From: Acidobacteriaceae bacterium
Lineage (GTDB): Bacteria > Acidobacteriota > Terriglobia > Terriglobales > Acidobacteriaceae
DNA length: 64,000 bases
NCBI GenBank assembly: GCA_903642235.1
Contig: CAHJWL010000004.1
Location: 248,001 to 312,000 of the forward strand
Reading direction: 5' to 3'
The stretch's first letter is position 1; each line of letters starts with the position of its first letter. The position numbers and the translations under genes were made by a program. Of this stretch, positions 53,727 through 64,000 are shown one piece after another. Under the pieces are notes generated by a model that worked only from the letters and a program-made list of their open reading frames with translations, had not been told where the DNA came from and ran no database searches.

Positions 53727-55189
53727 GGAGTCACCCCACCTAGCGTAAACCAAAAGGTCGATCCGCGGTCCAAAACACTCTCGGCCCAGATAGTTCCATG
53801 GTGGCGCCGGATCACGCGCGCCACGGTTGCGAGGCCAATCCCGGAACCCTTAAAATCCCTATCACCGTGTAATCGATTAAATGCTCCAAAAAGCTTCTCT
53901 TTGTAGGTCATGTCGAACCCGGCTCCGTTATCCGTTACGAAGAATGCCTTCTGACCGTCATCCCAGCCAAAGCCTACCCGCGACTCTGCCTTCTTTGAGC
54001 TGAACTTGACGGCGTTCCCAAACAGGTTTTCCAGCGCTACCCGAAGAAGCCCGGCATCCGCTGATGCCTTCAAACCCTGTTCGATTGAGAAGTGAATCGT
54101 CTGCTCCGGACTCTGATCCACCATCTGTTCAGCGACAGACTCCGCAATCTCGGTGACATCAACTGCCTTCCGCTCGATGTCCGCTCGCGTGATTCGGGAA
54201 AGCTGCAGCAGCGCGTCAATCAGGCCACCCATGCGCTGCACACCCGCTCGCACGCGCTGAATGTAGTCCTTGCCTTCCATGCCCACTACATCAGCATAAT
54301 CTTCCTCCAACGCGAGACTGAAGCCGTCGATGGTCCGCAGCGGTGCGCGCAGATCATGCGACACCGAATAGCTGAATGCCTCAAGCTCTTTGTTGGTTGC
54401 CTCCAGTTCCGCCGTGCGCTGCTGCACCCGCAGTTCCAGACTTTCGTTCAAGATGTAGACTTCGTTTGCCTTTCGCTCGATCTCAATTCGCGACTGGTCC
54501 AGGCTTCGCGCAGTGATCTCTGTCTCGTGGCGAAGTGCACGCTCCCGCGCGAGGTATCGCGAGATCAAGAAGATGAAGAAGAAATCGAGAAGACTAGCCC
54601 CAATCAAGGTCAGCCGGACGCGCAACGCGGCGTGTCGGGTCTCCGACACCCGATCGCGAAGCAGACGCCTTTCCTCTTCCTCCATAGCGATCGCGGTCAG
54701 TCGCACTTGTTGCATCGAAGCCTTACCAAATTCCATGGTGGCAATTGCGCCATCATGATCGAACTCACCAGGTGTGGCGCGAAGTAGATTCGCCTGGTCA
54801 AGAAGGCTCATACCCCGGTCTAACGCGTTTTGCATATTCGTTGCGCGTTGTTGTTGACTCAAATTATCAGTTGTTAATTGCTTGAACCGTTTAAGTTCAG
54901 TAGGCAAATCTTGCTGCGCTTCGTGAAAAGAAGTGAGGAAAGATGGGTCGGCAGTAAGCACATAGCTACGGCTACCAGTCTCGGCGTCTTTTGCCGAAAC
55001 CACCATCTGCTCAACCTGCGCGATCACTTCCCACGTGTGATCAACCCAATGCTCACTAGTCTCAAGCCACTCCACCGAGCGCAGCGCCGTCCACCCGCTA
55101 GCGGCGACAAGGAGTGCGGCGCCAATCAGGATTACTGGCACCAGAAAGGCATTCGAGCGTGACGCCCGTAAGATCTGTGTTCCAAGCAT
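53723..55189 (-). CDS. CHASE3-domain sensor histidine kinase
   Basis: A 488-residue membrane kinase. Helix 1 is at about 14-34, the extracytoplasmic CHASE3 domain at about 40-180 (VSAKDAETGSRSYVLT is characteristic), helix 2 at about 190-210. A coiled coil (VQQRTAELEATNKELEAF) leads to the dimerisation motif SVSHDLRAPLRTI, and the HATPase has DNGAGFDM and GSGIGLA. The first gene of the operon with the CheY-like and hybrid proteins. Confidence 0.93.
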   Translation of the reverse strand: MLGTQILRASRSNAFLVPVILIGAALLVAASGWTALRSVEWLETSEHWVDHTWEVIAQVEQMVVSAKDAETGSRSYVLTADPSFLTSFHEAQQDLPTELKRFKQLTTDNLSQQQRATNMQNALDRGMSLLDQANLLRATPGEFDHDGAIATMEFGKASMQQVRLTAIAMEEEERRLLRDRVSETRHAALRVRLTLIGASLLDFFFIFLISRYLARERALRHETEITARSLDQSRIEIERKANEVYILNESLELRVQQRTAELEATNKELEAFSYSVSHDLRAPLRTIDGFSLALEEDYADVVGMEGKDYIQRVRAGVQRMGGLIDALLQLSRITRADIERKAVDVTEIAESVAEQMVDQSPEQTIHFSIEQGLKASADAGLLRVALENLFGNAVKFSSKKAESRVGFGWDDGQKAFFVTDNGAGFDMTYKEKLFGAFNRLHGDRDFKGSGIGLATVARVIRRHHGTIWAESVLDRGSTFWFTLGGVTP

Positions 55190-55454
55190 GTAGCAAAAGG
55201 TACGTTGTTGCGTTGACTTTCGCCAATCGAACTGGGAACAGCTGCGGTCTAAGACCGCGCCTGGGTGGCCTAACGGCTTACGTACAGTTTGGGAACGACT
55301 CGTCTACCCCGGCTGTGTCGCACCTTCAGCGATCGATCTTCGGATGGATTGTAGCGACTAAAGAGCGGCGTTCCACGAATGAGGAGTATACCTCCTTATT
55401 CCTGCGTGAAAATCTGCTCGTGAGCAAACGAGGAATGTGAAGGTCAAGCTCTCG
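55190..55454. other. Gap upstream of the CHASE3 kinase operon
   Basis: About 265 bp. It must contain the promoter of the minus-strand signalling operon. No gene or repeat was recognised. Confidence 0.45.
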
Positions 55455-56700
55455 CGCCAGCTTGGATCGACGTAGACCAGCACGCGTCTAGCGGTCTGTC
55501 CCTGGCTGGACTGACTCGTCGTAGCTTAACCATGATCCAGTTGCCGGTTCTTGGCAAGATCGATCTCAAGAGAACGGCCGTCATTCATGCTTAGCACTGT
55601 GCGGCCTTCCGTCGCGCCCTCGACCGTGCCCAACTGGCAGTTAGGGAACTTCAGATCTTTAGCCGGACAGGTGAACTGGATGCGGTCTCCTGCAGAGGAT
55701 ACCCACTCTTCCTCTTGACAGATCAACACACCCGACAGCCGGGGCGGATCAGAGCTTTGCTGCCGTTTGTCGTTCAGCTCTGCCAATCCGGTTCTGCCGG
55801 CGGTCCGCGTTTACCACGCGGGCGCACTCGCCTTGGCTGATGCCGTTCTCCTTCGCCCACGGCTGTAATGCAGCACTTTGCCGACCTCGTAATATTTCAC
55901 GCAGGTTTGAGTGCTCCTTTACAGTCCTGCCGTGGCACCAGCGTCTGCACGCGACTTCGCTCCCGGCTCACCCGACCGTGCTCCTGCAGCTCGGGATGGA
56001 TGCGACCGTTGATTTACACGCGGAACAAATACTAGGCGAGACGACCAGCATGTCGTCCGGAGCCCTCCGCATATACCTTAGCGGTCGCACTTTGACGCTC
56101 ATCGCGGCCACGAAACTCGTGCACTCGGCCTTGGCTCTCCAGGTTCTTAGACGCCGCAGCTACCCCTCCAAAACGCCAGCTGCTCGACCATAAAGCGCAG
56201 CTCAGGAGCCTTCTAGTGCACGATCTGACCGAGCGAGACGGTCTTCATGCCCGCCTGCTGCAGATGCGAGAACGGGTAGCTGGCGTCGAACGCCTCATGC
56301 TGCCTGCGGTCCCCCATCAGCAGAACCCGGTCGTTTGGATGCAGACGCGCGTTAAGAATGCATGCATCTGCTTCGTCGACGGAAGTGAAGTTTATCGAGC
56401 ACATAGAGCCACTCCTCTCCGGTGTTCGCCTTCTGACCACGGCCAAATGCATCGGCAGCATGGAGGTTTCGATCACAGCCTCGCCCGGCTTCTGCGCTGC
56501 CGGGACTTCAGCGCAAGACCCTTCTGACGATAGCTCTCGGCAGCCGCTCCTTCCCAAATGACGCCCAAGGTCTTGGTCTTTCCCACACCGGCTACGCCGT
56601 CGATAGCGGATCGTCGCCCATGAAGCCAACAGCGCCTCGGCCGTCTTCCGCTTCGAGGCGTTCAGCTCCGGGTGCCGGTCGATATTGTCGACGCGCGTTC
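55455..56700 (-). pseudogene. Decayed MobF relaxase-helicase, middle part only
   Basis: Corresponds to about residues 432-855 of the intact relaxase at 28627-31383. Matching stretches include LHPNDRVLLMGDRRQHEAF, LQQAGMKTVSLGQIV, AGDRIQFTCPAKDLK and MNDGRSLEIDLAKNRQLDHG. Several frameshifts and stops interrupt it. The N-terminal nicking domain and the C terminus are missing. It is clearly diverged from the intact copy, so it is not a recent duplication but a relic of another plasmid outside the 37-kb unit. Confidence 0.85.
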
Positions 56701-56781
56701 ATTGAGAACGCCTGAAATCTGCAACGAAGGTTGTATAAAGGCTCCGTCCACCCCGCCGATGAGATCAGAAGGAGAGCAAAG

Positions 56782-57048
56782 ATGACTTGCACGCAAATCC
56801 TGAACGAACGTAAGCAGAGTCAGTCCTCCCTGCATACCGTGCCACTCGATTGTCTGACCCATGAGCAGTTGAGCTCGCTTCAGCGAGCCCGGCCGGAAGA
56901 ATATGCAGAGTCCTTTTTTAACCATCATCTGCGGGTTGCCGCAGCCCTTGGAATGACGTGGCTGCAAACGCTGACATATGTCGCGGAAAAACGCGTCGAG
57001 AATGGTAATACGGTCATAGCCGCACTGCTGACCCAAATGGCGCATTAG
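56782..57048 (+). CDS. Small protein of unknown function
   Basis: An 88-residue product from the ATG at 56782, preceded by AGGAGAG (56769-56775). It is mixed helical (ILNERKQSQSSL, FFNHHLRVAAALGMTWL). No family is recognised. It begins just after the relaxase relic. Confidence 0.5.
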   Translation: MTCTQILNERKQSQSSLHTVPLDCLTHEQLSSLQRARPEEYAESFFNHHLRVAAALGMTWLQTLTYVAEKRVENGNTVIAALLTQMAH

Positions 57049-57208
57049 TTGAAGATTCCGTACCGGCTCAGTCCTTTACGCTTGTGACGCTCCATACCAG
57101 CCAGACAAGACACACATAGGCGAAGTGTTCAGCAGCAACATGCGACCGAGCAGTCAGGACTAGAAGTCTCCTGATCAGGAGAACGCGCCAACTGTTTAGA
57201 ATCTTTGG

Positions 57209-57469
57209 ATGAGTACGGCATTCCGAACCCTCGAAATCATCAGTCTCCTGAGACTACTTGTCCAGGCACTCGTCAGTGATCCTGATCAAGTAATCATTAC
57301 TCCCTCTGAGACTGCGGATGGAAAGCTGATGTTACAAGTGAGGGTGTCCCAACGGGACACAGGCAAGGTGATCGGCAGAGATGGACGGATCGCTCGTTCC
57401 ATTCGCACGGTATTCCTTGGTATCGCACGAGAGCACGGCGGGACTTACAGAATCGATTTTTCAGGTTAG
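57209..57469 (+). CDS. KH-domain RNA-binding protein, KhpA-like
   Basis: An 86-residue protein consisting of one type II KH domain. The RNA-binding GxxG loop is at residues 56-59 (KVIGRDGRIARSIRTVF). KhpA proteins are usually 75-85 residues and, in the chromosome, sit between rpsP and rimM; here it is alone among small unknown genes, so it is probably a second, accessory copy. Confidence 0.85.
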   Translation: MSTAFRTLEIISLLRLLVQALVSDPDQVIITPSETADGKLMLQVRVSQRDTGKVIGRDGRIARSIRTVFLGIAREHGGTYRIDFSG

Positions 57470-57601
57470 ATGATCTCTTTGACTCAGTCTTGCGACGATG
57501 TCTGTCGTCGATCGTTCGCAATCGGGAGCTTAGACGTTGATATCGAAGTTGGCATTTATTGAGCGCCTAAACTTCACCTGGATCTGGCCGATAGAGAGAT
57601 C

Positions 57602-57919
57602 ATGAACTCCCTAAACGTTATCTCAAATCCGTCAATCAAGGCCGCCTGTCTGACCTGCATAGATCGCCGTTGCGGGATCTCCAACCTTGAAGTTGCTGCT
57701 CGTATATTGGCGCACGCTGTGACTTACTTGAGCAACCAGCAACTGGCGAGTCTATCCATCAGACCTGTTTCCAATCGAGAAGCGATCAGCATTCTTTGTG
57801 AGGCGGAACGAGCTGTGATGACGAATGAGAGGCGCGCTTCACCGCGGCGGGATATCGCTTCTTGGCTTCGAGGATCTGACTACGCTCGTGCTCTTCGTGC
57901 TGACCACCAGCCAAACTAA
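57602..57919 (+). CDS. Small protein of unknown function
   Basis: A 105-residue product with three cysteines near the start (KAACLTCIDRRCG) and helical remainder (ARILAHAVTYLSNQQLASL). The ribosome site is weak (AGAGAG). The 3' third overlaps an opposing small frame at 57786-58052. No family is recognised. Confidence 0.45.
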   Translation: MNSLNVISNPSIKAACLTCIDRRCGISNLEVAARILAHAVTYLSNQQLASLSIRPVSNREAISILCEAERAVMTNERRASPRRDIASWLRGSDYARALRADHQPN

Positions 57920-58052
57920 ACCGCCTGAAAGCCTGGCGCCAAAGCGCTAGGGCGCTGGTCAGCAGAGCTACGCCTGAAATGAGTACCTGAATCAGCTGTT
58001 GCATTGCTGACAGCAGCAGCTCAAGATCACGTACGATCAACTGTAAGCTCAT
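57786..58052 (-). CDS. Small membrane protein, possible
   Basis: An 88-residue frame with an AGGAG eight bases before its ATG, a membrane helix (about residues 11-38: LLLSAMQQLIQVLISGVALL) and a basic tail. It overlaps the converging gene at 57602-57919 for 134 bp; one of the two may be spurious. Confidence 0.45.
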   Translation of the reverse strand: MSLQLIVRDLELLLSAMQQLIQVLISGVALLTSALALWRQAFRRFSLAGGQHEEHERSQILEAKKRYPAAVKRASHSSSQLVPPHKEC

Positions 58053-58929
58053 GCGGTCTCTCCTATGGTGCTAATCGAGCTCCGTCCCCACCTGGACAGC
58101 GCTCTGACTGAACTAACCTTTACTTACAATCTATAGAAGTGCCACGTGTCTCTACGCCAAAGTCTTTGCGGATTTAACGAGAATGAGCACGCGAAGACGT
58201 CTCGCTATGCTGCGCTTGCAGGCTTGATACGATCCGCGTCCTTATTCTGCAGAGCCGCATATGAGAGTCGCGAATGCGCGCCCCTCTGACTCTAGAGACG
58301 GCATTCACGCTCGAAAGGCAGAACGCCACTCTCCTATTGAGGCGTACATCGAGAGCCGATTTGTTGAGGACTGCAAAGTCAGATAGATGAAAGCATCTCT
58401 GCTTGATGGTGCTCTGGAGGATCTGCCATTAACAGACCCGAATGGACTCAGCGCACTGAGAGTTGGAGGTCGTCCACATGATCGGGAGCCCGGCCTCGGC
58501 GCTGCTTTAGCTTTACCAACAAACGCAGCCAGCGATGTTTCCTCAAATGTCGCGACGATGCGGATCAAAAGTCCGGGGCCGCAAAACGAAGCATCGCCGG
58601 ATGCCATCTGCTGCCGCAGCAATGACAGACTCAGCCCCAAGTCACCAGTGAACTCAAAACGAATGGGCTTCGTTGGTGAGTAGACTGCTCCTGCGGGTGC
58701 CAAGCGCTATCGTCCAGATCACGGCGAACGACTCTCTTCAAATCTGCGCGCCGACGCAAGCACCTGCCGCCAAGCGGATCATGAGCTACCCCTTTGTCAG
58801 CCCCATTGAGGTTGATGAAGCTCACGCTATGGGAGCTTCGTCCAAGAGGAATCACCTGTTTCGAAGCAGACCTCCGGCCGGGAGCTAATGCGTGGTCGGA
58901 CGGAATGAGACCGGCTTCGGAGACCTGAA
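58053..58929. other. Gap with no supported gene
   Basis: About 880 bp. Open frames on both strands (for example 58305-58703 minus and 58387-58683 plus) have no motifs or good ribosome sites. The stretch ends at a strong terminator on the plus strand, so a transcript may cross it. Confidence 0.45.
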
Positions 58930-58967
58930 GGCAGCAGCCCCGTTCTGCCTCGGGACTGCTGCCTTTT
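58930..58967 (+). terminator. Rho-independent terminator
   Basis: A stem of GGCAGCAGCCCCG and CGGGACTGCTGCC (58930-58942 and 58951-58963, one bulged A) with a short loop, followed by TTTT. No clear gene ends just before it on the plus strand. Confidence 0.75.
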
Positions 58968-58982
58968 GATTGCTATCTCGCC

Positions 58983-59255
58983 CTACTTGCGAGGCTCTCC
59001 TCCTGTCGTCCCTGTTTCAGCCTTGTTCGTAACTAGTCCAGGAACACGCCAATGGCGCATCGACAAGTGTGAGCCCCCCACTCGACCGAGTACGGGTACT
59101 GGGAACTTCACCCCTGGAATCGTCAGCTGCCTGATCCGCTGAGGTCTGATGACAACCGCAGTCTCTTCAGACTTCGGTTCGGTAGAAGCGGCTATCGGTG
59201 GAAGTACTTGCCCAGATGACTTCCTCTGGGAGTTGCGGGCCCGTGCTGATGACAT
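58983..59255 (-). CDS. Small basic protein of unknown function
   Basis: A 90-residue product. The ATG follows GAGGAG at a good distance, which supports a real gene. It is rich in Arg, Pro and Val (VVIRPQRIRQLTIPGVKFPV, PVLGRVGGSHLS). No family or motif is recognised. Confidence 0.5.
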   Translation of the reverse strand: MSSARARNSQRKSSGQVLPPIAASTEPKSEETAVVIRPQRIRQLTIPGVKFPVPVLGRVGGSHLSMRHWRVPGLVTNKAETGTTGGEPRK

Positions 59256-59686
59256 ATAAAGCTCCTCATGGTCACTGAAGGAAGAATAACTGTTTGAACC
59301 ATGAAGGTCATCATGCCAAAGTTGTAAATGACAGATCGTTCGCGTGTTTGCCAGATGCTCTAGGTCTAATGCTGCGATTAGATTATAGGTGTGACTTCCC
59401 GCTCGGAGGTCAGACGTACTAAACGCCAGGAGCTTCGAGCTTGATCAGGAAGTTTCACCCATGAGGACGGAGTTATTAGCTTTTTACTCTTGTGGTTCAC
59501 TAAAGATGAAGTAAGCAGAGTACTGCGCAGCGCTGACGAGCACTCAGGACGCTGGTCGGCTCCTACTCACGCCATGAATTAATCGACGATCGTCTCAGCG
59601 CGAATTGGTCAAGGAACTATCGCCGAGGATGCATTGCCGGAGAGGGAGATGGTGTCACGACTGCTTCTATGGTGGCTTACCGGGTT
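59256..59686. other. Gap with no supported gene
   Basis: About 430 bp between the small basic gene and the 3' end of the DUF1501 gene. Nothing was recognised. Confidence 0.5.
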
Positions 59687-61051
59687 TTAGACAAAGCCGA
59701 GCTCTGCCTTTGCGAAGTTCTTCAGATTTGGAAAGAGCAAGGATAGTTGTGAACTGGGTACTCCAAACCACGCAGCAAGGGTGGCCCCGTACTGATCCAC
59801 TGACGTTGAGGGTAGCCATCGCCCTTGGCCTAAGTCGTCGGCACTATTTGGGGTGATGTCTGGGAAAGTGCCATACATCCGGTTACCTCTAACCGCGCCT
59901 CCGATGACAAGATGGTGATTTCCCCAGGCATGGTCGGAACCGGCAGAACTGTTTACAGCGAGTGAGCGTCCAAAATCCGACGTCGTAAAGGTTGTGACCT
60001 GATCCAGCAATCCAAGTTCGAGAAGGCCTGCGGAGAAAGCCGCCAGGCAGTTGTCGAGATCAGCGAGAGCAACTTGCTGGTTCCACAGTTGGTTCTCATG
60101 ATTGTCAAAACCCTGTAGAGCACAAAGGAAGATTTGCCTCTGCATACCGAGAGATGCTCGAGCAGCGATCATCGAGAGTGTTTGTTTTAATTGGGCTCCA
60201 AGAGCAGAGTTTGGAAAGACCGTCGCATAGGAAGGGGTTGATGAAAGTACGGATGACAGAAGAGCGCTCTGGTCCATCGCATCTTTGAGACCTGACGCGG
60301 CCGTACCTACCAGCGCGGATTTGCCACTCAGTTTTGCGAGAAGCTGCAGCGGACCGCTGGCATCGGTTGGGAAAACTCCTGATCGCCCAGGACTGACGAC
60401 TGCCGGATAGCTCGTCTTGCCGTAGCAAAAGATCTGTTCGGCAAAGCCGGGCGTCAGACATGTCACGGTCGGGAACGAGCCAGAGTTCATGCTTCCTAAC
60501 GAGTCGGCGATCCTCCCTCCCCACCCCGTGTAGTTGCTTGTAGCTCCCGCGGCAGTGTATGAAGTGCCCCATTGATAACGCTGCCGCTCGTGGTTCAGAA
60601 GGTCAGAAGGCACCGTTGAAGCGTTGTTGAGGAAATCGTTTTTTGTAATCACTTGCGTGAGAGGACCTGCGTTTCGTATTACCGCGGCTTTGCCGCTGAG
60701 GTAAAAGGAGCTGAGGTTTGCGAGGGCGGGATGAAATCCGTACACCTCACTGGGTCCATTCTGCACATGGTGCAGGACGCCTGGATCAAGGCTCAAGGAA
60801 CCCCTCGTCCGAGCATAAAGGCCGTATCTGGCAGAGTCGAGTGGCACAAGAACATTGTTGCCATCGCAGCCCCCGTCGAGAGCAATACAGACCAATGCTT
60901 TGAAGTCATTGGCAGCCTGAGGCGCTGTGAGTGCCAAGAGGTTTGCCGGCCGGAGAAAACTGTTACCTACTTGGGCAAGAGCAGAGAAGGCGGATGCCTT
61001 AAGCAAGTTGCGACGAGTGAGAGAGGTCATTTGATTAGCGCTCCACGGCAA
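59687..61051 (-). CDS. DUF1501 secreted protein with Tat-type signal
   Basis: A 454-residue protein. [18 protein letters not shown] at the N terminus is a twin-arginine signal. The body has [19 protein letters not shown], typical of DUF1501, which belongs to the alkaline phosphatase/sulfatase-like fold, and later [20 protein letters not shown] and [15 protein letters not shown] with Asp/His residues in metal-site positions. It overlaps the DUF1800 gene by 17 bp. The two families occur as neighbours in many bacteria and are thought to work together outside the cytoplasm; the reaction is unknown. Confidence 0.88.
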   Translation of the reverse strand: MPWSANQMTSLTRRNLLKASAFSALAQVGNSFLRPANLLALTAPQAANDFKALVCIALDGGCDGNNVLVPLDSARYGLYARTRGSLSLDPGVLHHVQNGPSEVYGFHPALANLSSFYLSGKAAVIRNAGPLTQVITKNDFLNNASTVPSDLLNHERQRYQWGTSYTAAGATSNYTGWGGRIADSLGSMNSGSFPTVTCLTPGFAEQIFCYGKTSYPAVVSPGRSGVFPTDASGPLQLLAKLSGKSALVGTAASGLKDAMDQSALLSSVLSSTPSYATVFPNSALGAQLKQTLSMIAARASLGMQRQIFLCALQGFDNHENQLWNQQVALADLDNCLAAFSAGLLELGLLDQVTTFTTSDFGRSLAVNSSAGSDHAWGNHHLVIGGAVRGNRMYGTFPDITPNSADDLGQGRWLPSTSVDQYGATLAAWFGVPSSQLSLLFPNLKNFAKAELGFV

Positions 61052-63944
61052 ATTCAGGTGACATTACGGCAAGGTATGCAGTTTGTTGACTTCGAGTGAT
61101 GAGATCAGTGCCAGAGATGCTTTGGAGGTTGTTCTGCAGCGTCGATCTGAGTTCGGCCGACATGGTCCCGTGGAAGCAGAGATGGTTGATAGCATCGAGT
61201 AATGGGCCGCCGTCGTTGGCGGCAAGATTGGCCCATTTGCTCCAATCGACACTGGACGGCACTGGATTCGGAACTCCGGGAAGACCGAAGATGTAAGCAA
61301 CGAAGTGGGCCCTTGCTGATATCGCATCGCTCGTATATAGCTGAGCCTCCGGTGCTCGCAACGTTGTGCCGGGAAGACCATAATTATCGCTGTAGTAACC
61401 GAAGACGGACGGAGCATCCCATGCGCCCTCATGCGAGATGTGTCCGAAGTCGTTGGCTGCTCCCCAGAGGGGCACACCGCCGATTGGGGTCACACCGAAT
61501 GACCGTATAACCGTTGTAGCGAAGTTTTCACTGTCACGCATCCTGCCGAAGTTGTATGGAGCTTCCACAGAGGGGTCGTCAAGCCGTCTGGCCTCATCGT
61601 CCAGCAATATCGCTTTTACCACTGCTTGAATGTTTCCTGTCGAACCGTTGCCGTCGTTGGCCCAAACAGCTGCGATGCGCTTCACATAGTCCGGCGATGG
61701 ATTACTCGTGACCAACTCGTGTATGAGGTAGGCACTCAATCGTCGGCCGGTGTTCGGCTGCGAAGCAAGAAGCGCGACAACCTGCTTGAGCTCTGTTTGT
61801 GCATCCATGCCGGACGGCAGGCTGGTTCCCAGCACTAGCGCGCTACCACTGTCGTGGTTGCCCGGGGAACCGGAGACCATCGGGATCAGACCTTCAGCGT
61901 CGTTGTTATTCCAAACATCTCCTGAATAGCTCAGCCCGGTCACTGCTCGTGCTATTGATCGCACGTCATCTTGTGTGTAGGCCGGGATCACCACCCCATC
62001 TTGATCGTGTGCCAGGGTGCCATCATCATTAAGCTTGTTGGCACCGATCGTGAAGAGTTGCATGACCTCACGGGCGAAGTTCTCATCCGGTTCGGCAGAC
62101 GCGTTATCTGTGAAGCAGTAATTGAGAAACATGCCCATTTCGACGTTCAGAGACACGTCTGTCAAAAGGGAGGTGAATGTCCCAAAAGCATCTCGGTTCG
62201 TTATCTCTGGAACAGCACTCGAAATGCTATTAACCGTGTTTCCTGGAGAGGCAAAAAGTTTATACCAGGCCCAAGAAACCTTTGTGCGCAGTTGGCTCTG
62301 CTCGTGAGTCGCTGCGATCATCCAGAGGTTAGCCGTTGTTTGCATAAAGTTTGTATCTGTTACGTAGGGATCCTCTTGCGACGCGAACTGCTCCTTTAGG
62401 TAGGCATCAAAACCTATGCTTTGCACGTGGGCGATGAGTGCCGGGGTAGGGCCCCAGGAGGCCTGTTGAAGAAATCGAGAGGCGGCATCATAGCTGATGC
62501 TTGGCACTGAAACAGTGATGGGCGAAAGGGCTTGCTGCAAGGGATCATTGTCGTTCTGGAGAAGAAGCGTCAAGCCGCTGGTCGATGTTGAGGGAACCGT
62601 GGCGGTAAAGGTAAGAGATGTAGAGGACATCACAGAAGCAGAGACTTCCTGGCCGTTGACGAACGCCTTGGTGAATGAACCGAAGTTCGCTCCAGTCACA
62701 GTGACTATCGTAGACGCGCCTGCTGCGACATGAGAGGGACTTATGTTGCTGATGAGTGGAGAGTATTTTACAAAGGAGATCACGAGTGAAGAGGTAACTG
62801 AGGTATCAACGTCGGTTGCCGTCAGGGTGACAAAGGGCGCAGCTGGCATCGTCAGAGGTGCGGTATATGTGCCTCTCGATGAAACTTGACCGAAGCTCGG
62901 ATCCGCCGGCATTTGGGACCAAGCGACATGGTGGGGGAGGCTTAAGGTCGAGGAAAGAAGGAGAATGACCACTTCTCCAGGCTGCGCAGTTGCCGGCACA
63001 CCCCCATTGATCTGAAATGCCTCCTGGGGATCAACGGTAGGATCGGGAACGATGGCGGTTCCTAATGGGGATGGAACATCGACGGCGCTGGTGGAACTCG
63101 ATATCGGAGCAGAAGGAACGGTGCTAGCTGATGTTTCGACAGTAGATGGGGTAGCTGACGCGAGAGTGCCGGACAAGCTCAAGCTTGATACAGAACCCGA
63201 CATCGTAGGAGTGCCCATCGAACTGGAACTCACGGGGCCGGAAGGCATGTTCGTTCCTGAAGAGGCGGAGCCGGATGCTGATGCAGTGGGGATGTTAGAC
63301 ATGTTAGATCCCGCCACAGGAGCTGATGAACCGGGGTTTTCGATAGGACTGGAAACAACGGTGCTTGTGGTGCTTGGTCCTGCAACCGGAACTGGAGTAG
63401 TAGGGCTGTTGGTCGTGGTGGATCCGGATGTGGATCCTGGAGGAATGGTGCCCATCGAACCGGGAGCAGGTATGGGATCTGAAGCAACAATGCCTACTGA
63501 ACCGGAACCCGCGGTAGGAGGTGTAGCGATGGTATTGTTGGTCGAGTTTGAGCCGGGAGCAGGGGCTGAAGGACTGGTGCTCGTGGAGTTGGAACCTGCG
63601 ACAGGAGTTGGAGCGGCCGGAGTATTGGTCGGGCTAGAGCCTGCTGTCGGGGCTGAAGGAACAGCGCCCGTTGAGCTGGAAGCAGGAGCACTGGAAGAGT
63701 TTGTAGGATTGCCATTTCCACTTGACACGCCACCGCCACTTGTCCCTGAGGCCGGGTCTGTGGGGCTGGGGTTTGCAGTAGTTCCGGCTGAGCTCCCATA
63801 ACTCGTTGAGGGTGCCTGACTTGCTGGGGCGCTTGGCGATGCGGCGGCCTCGGTCTTTGCAGATTGTGTGATGGGCATTCCGCATCCGGTCAGCAATAGC
63901 GTGCCAGGGAAGATCAAAGTAAGCAAAATGTGTTTGAGAGTCAT
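61035..63944 (-). CDS. DUF1800 lipoprotein with Ser/Pro-rich linker and IPT/TIG domain
   Basis: A 969-residue exported protein. The signal peptide ends in a lipobox LLTGC. Residues about 28-300 are almost only Ser, Pro, Ala, Thr, Gly and Asn, a flexible stalk. An Ig-like stretch and then an IPT/TIG domain ([21 protein letters not shown]) follow at about 400-480. The DUF1800 domain covers about 490-960 ([20 protein letters not shown] at its start, [19 protein letters not shown] within, [18 protein letters not shown] before it). It is encoded upstream of and overlapping DUF1501. The stalk length is unusual for the family and fits surface display. Confidence 0.88.
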   Translation of the reverse strand: MTLKHILLTLIFPGTLLLTGCGMPITQSAKTEAAASPSAPASQAPSTSYGSSAGTTANPSPTDPASGTSGGGVSSGNGNPTNSSSAPASSSTGAVPSAPTAGSSPTNTPAAPTPVAGSNSTSTSPSAPAPGSNSTNNTIATPPTAGSGSVGIVASDPIPAPGSMGTIPPGSTSGSTTTNSPTTPVPVAGPSTTSTVVSSPIENPGSSAPVAGSNMSNIPTASASGSASSGTNMPSGPVSSSSMGTPTMSGSVSSLSLSGTLASATPSTVETSASTVPSAPISSSTSAVDVPSPLGTAIVPDPTVDPQEAFQINGGVPATAQPGEVVILLLSSTLSLPHHVAWSQMPADPSFGQVSSRGTYTAPLTMPAAPFVTLTATDVDTSVTSSLVISFVKYSPLISNISPSHVAAGASTIVTVTGANFGSFTKAFVNGQEVSASVMSSTSLTFTATVPSTSTSGLTLLLQNDNDPLQQALSPITVSVPSISYDAASRFLQQASWGPTPALIAHVQSIGFDAYLKEQFASQEDPYVTDTNFMQTTANLWMIAATHEQSQLRTKVSWAWYKLFASPGNTVNSISSAVPEITNRDAFGTFTSLLTDVSLNVEMGMFLNYCFTDNASAEPDENFAREVMQLFTIGANKLNDDGTLAHDQDGVVIPAYTQDDVRSIARAVTGLSYSGDVWNNNDAEGLIPMVSGSPGNHDSGSALVLGTSLPSGMDAQTELKQVVALLASQPNTGRRLSAYLIHELVTSNPSPDYVKRIAAVWANDGNGSTGNIQAVVKAILLDDEARRLDDPSVEAPYNFGRMRDSENFATTVIRSFGVTPIGGVPLWGAANDFGHISHEGAWDAPSVFGYYSDNYGLPGTTLRAPEAQLYTSDAISARAHFVAYIFGLPGVPNPVPSSVDWSKWANLAANDGGPLLDAINHLCFHGTMSAELRSTLQNNLQSISGTDLITRSQQTAYLAVMSPEFAVER

Positions 63945-64000
63945 GAGCCGCGTTCCTCAAATCGGGAATCGGCAGCTCTCCTCCTAAACTTTAGGTGCGG

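Noticed and set aside
1..64000. tRNA, rRNA or tmRNA genes and tRNA-linked attachment sites
   Set aside because: None were recognised on either strand, including at the ends of the 1005-bp repeats.

Overview
The window looks like DNA from a soil acidobacterium of the Acidobacteriaceae type (Granulicella, Terriglobus or Edaphobacter-like). The case rests on gene content: an Oar-like TonB receptor with an N-terminal carboxypeptidase-regulatory domain, a very long secreted RHS/YD protein with Ig-like repeats, a DUF1800/DUF1501 secreted pair, GH127 and GH43 enzymes, and high GC with many GTG starts. No rRNA or tRNA gene was found.

Region 1 (1-13.5 kb) is a carbohydrate-use locus. It holds a GH127-type beta-L-arabinofuranosidase (5' end cut by the window edge), a ferredoxin / ferredoxin reductase / cytochrome P450 operon, and a four-gene translationally coupled minus-strand operon (sugar-binding lipoprotein, lectin-like exported protein, histidine kinase, NarL-type regulator). 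That operon is divergent from a large TonB-dependent receptor, which is followed by a GH43-like beta-propeller enzyme. The sensor operon probably reports a sugar and controls the receptor and hydrolases. The P450 system may remove O-methyl groups from sugars, which is a hypothesis.

Region 2 (13.7-51.7 kb) is a plasmid-like unit bounded by two perfect 1005-bp direct repeats, each carrying a complete tyrosine recombinase gene. Within it, in order: a split RHS toxin locus (two RHS halves, a small exported protein and a membrane protein that may be the immunity factor); a strip of decayed fragments (XRE regulator, dnaE2, integrase, possibly a quinoprotein dehydrogenase, a resolvase); a DUF2971 protein; a PycTM-like membrane protein; a MobF relaxase; a membrane coiled-coil protein; a type IV coupling protein with an adjacent partner and a MobC-like protein behind two operator-like inverted repeats; a ParDE-type toxin-antitoxin pair; a type I-C CRISPR-Cas locus with 31 repeats, an effector complex and cas3, but no cas1 or cas2 and a broken cas4; an HNH nuclease; and a plasmid core (iterons, repA, a small partition partner, parA). 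No VirB-type secretion genes are present, so the unit looks mobilizable but not self-transmissible. Recombination between the direct repeats would release a circle of 36,968 bp.

Region 3 (51.7-64 kb) holds a three-gene phytochrome-like signalling operon (CHASE3 kinase, CheY-like regulator, receiver-PAS-kinase), a decayed second MobF relaxase, a set of small genes including a KH-domain protein, and a DUF1501/DUF1800 exported pair at the end. The second relaxase relic shows that plasmid DNA has entered this neighbourhood more than once.
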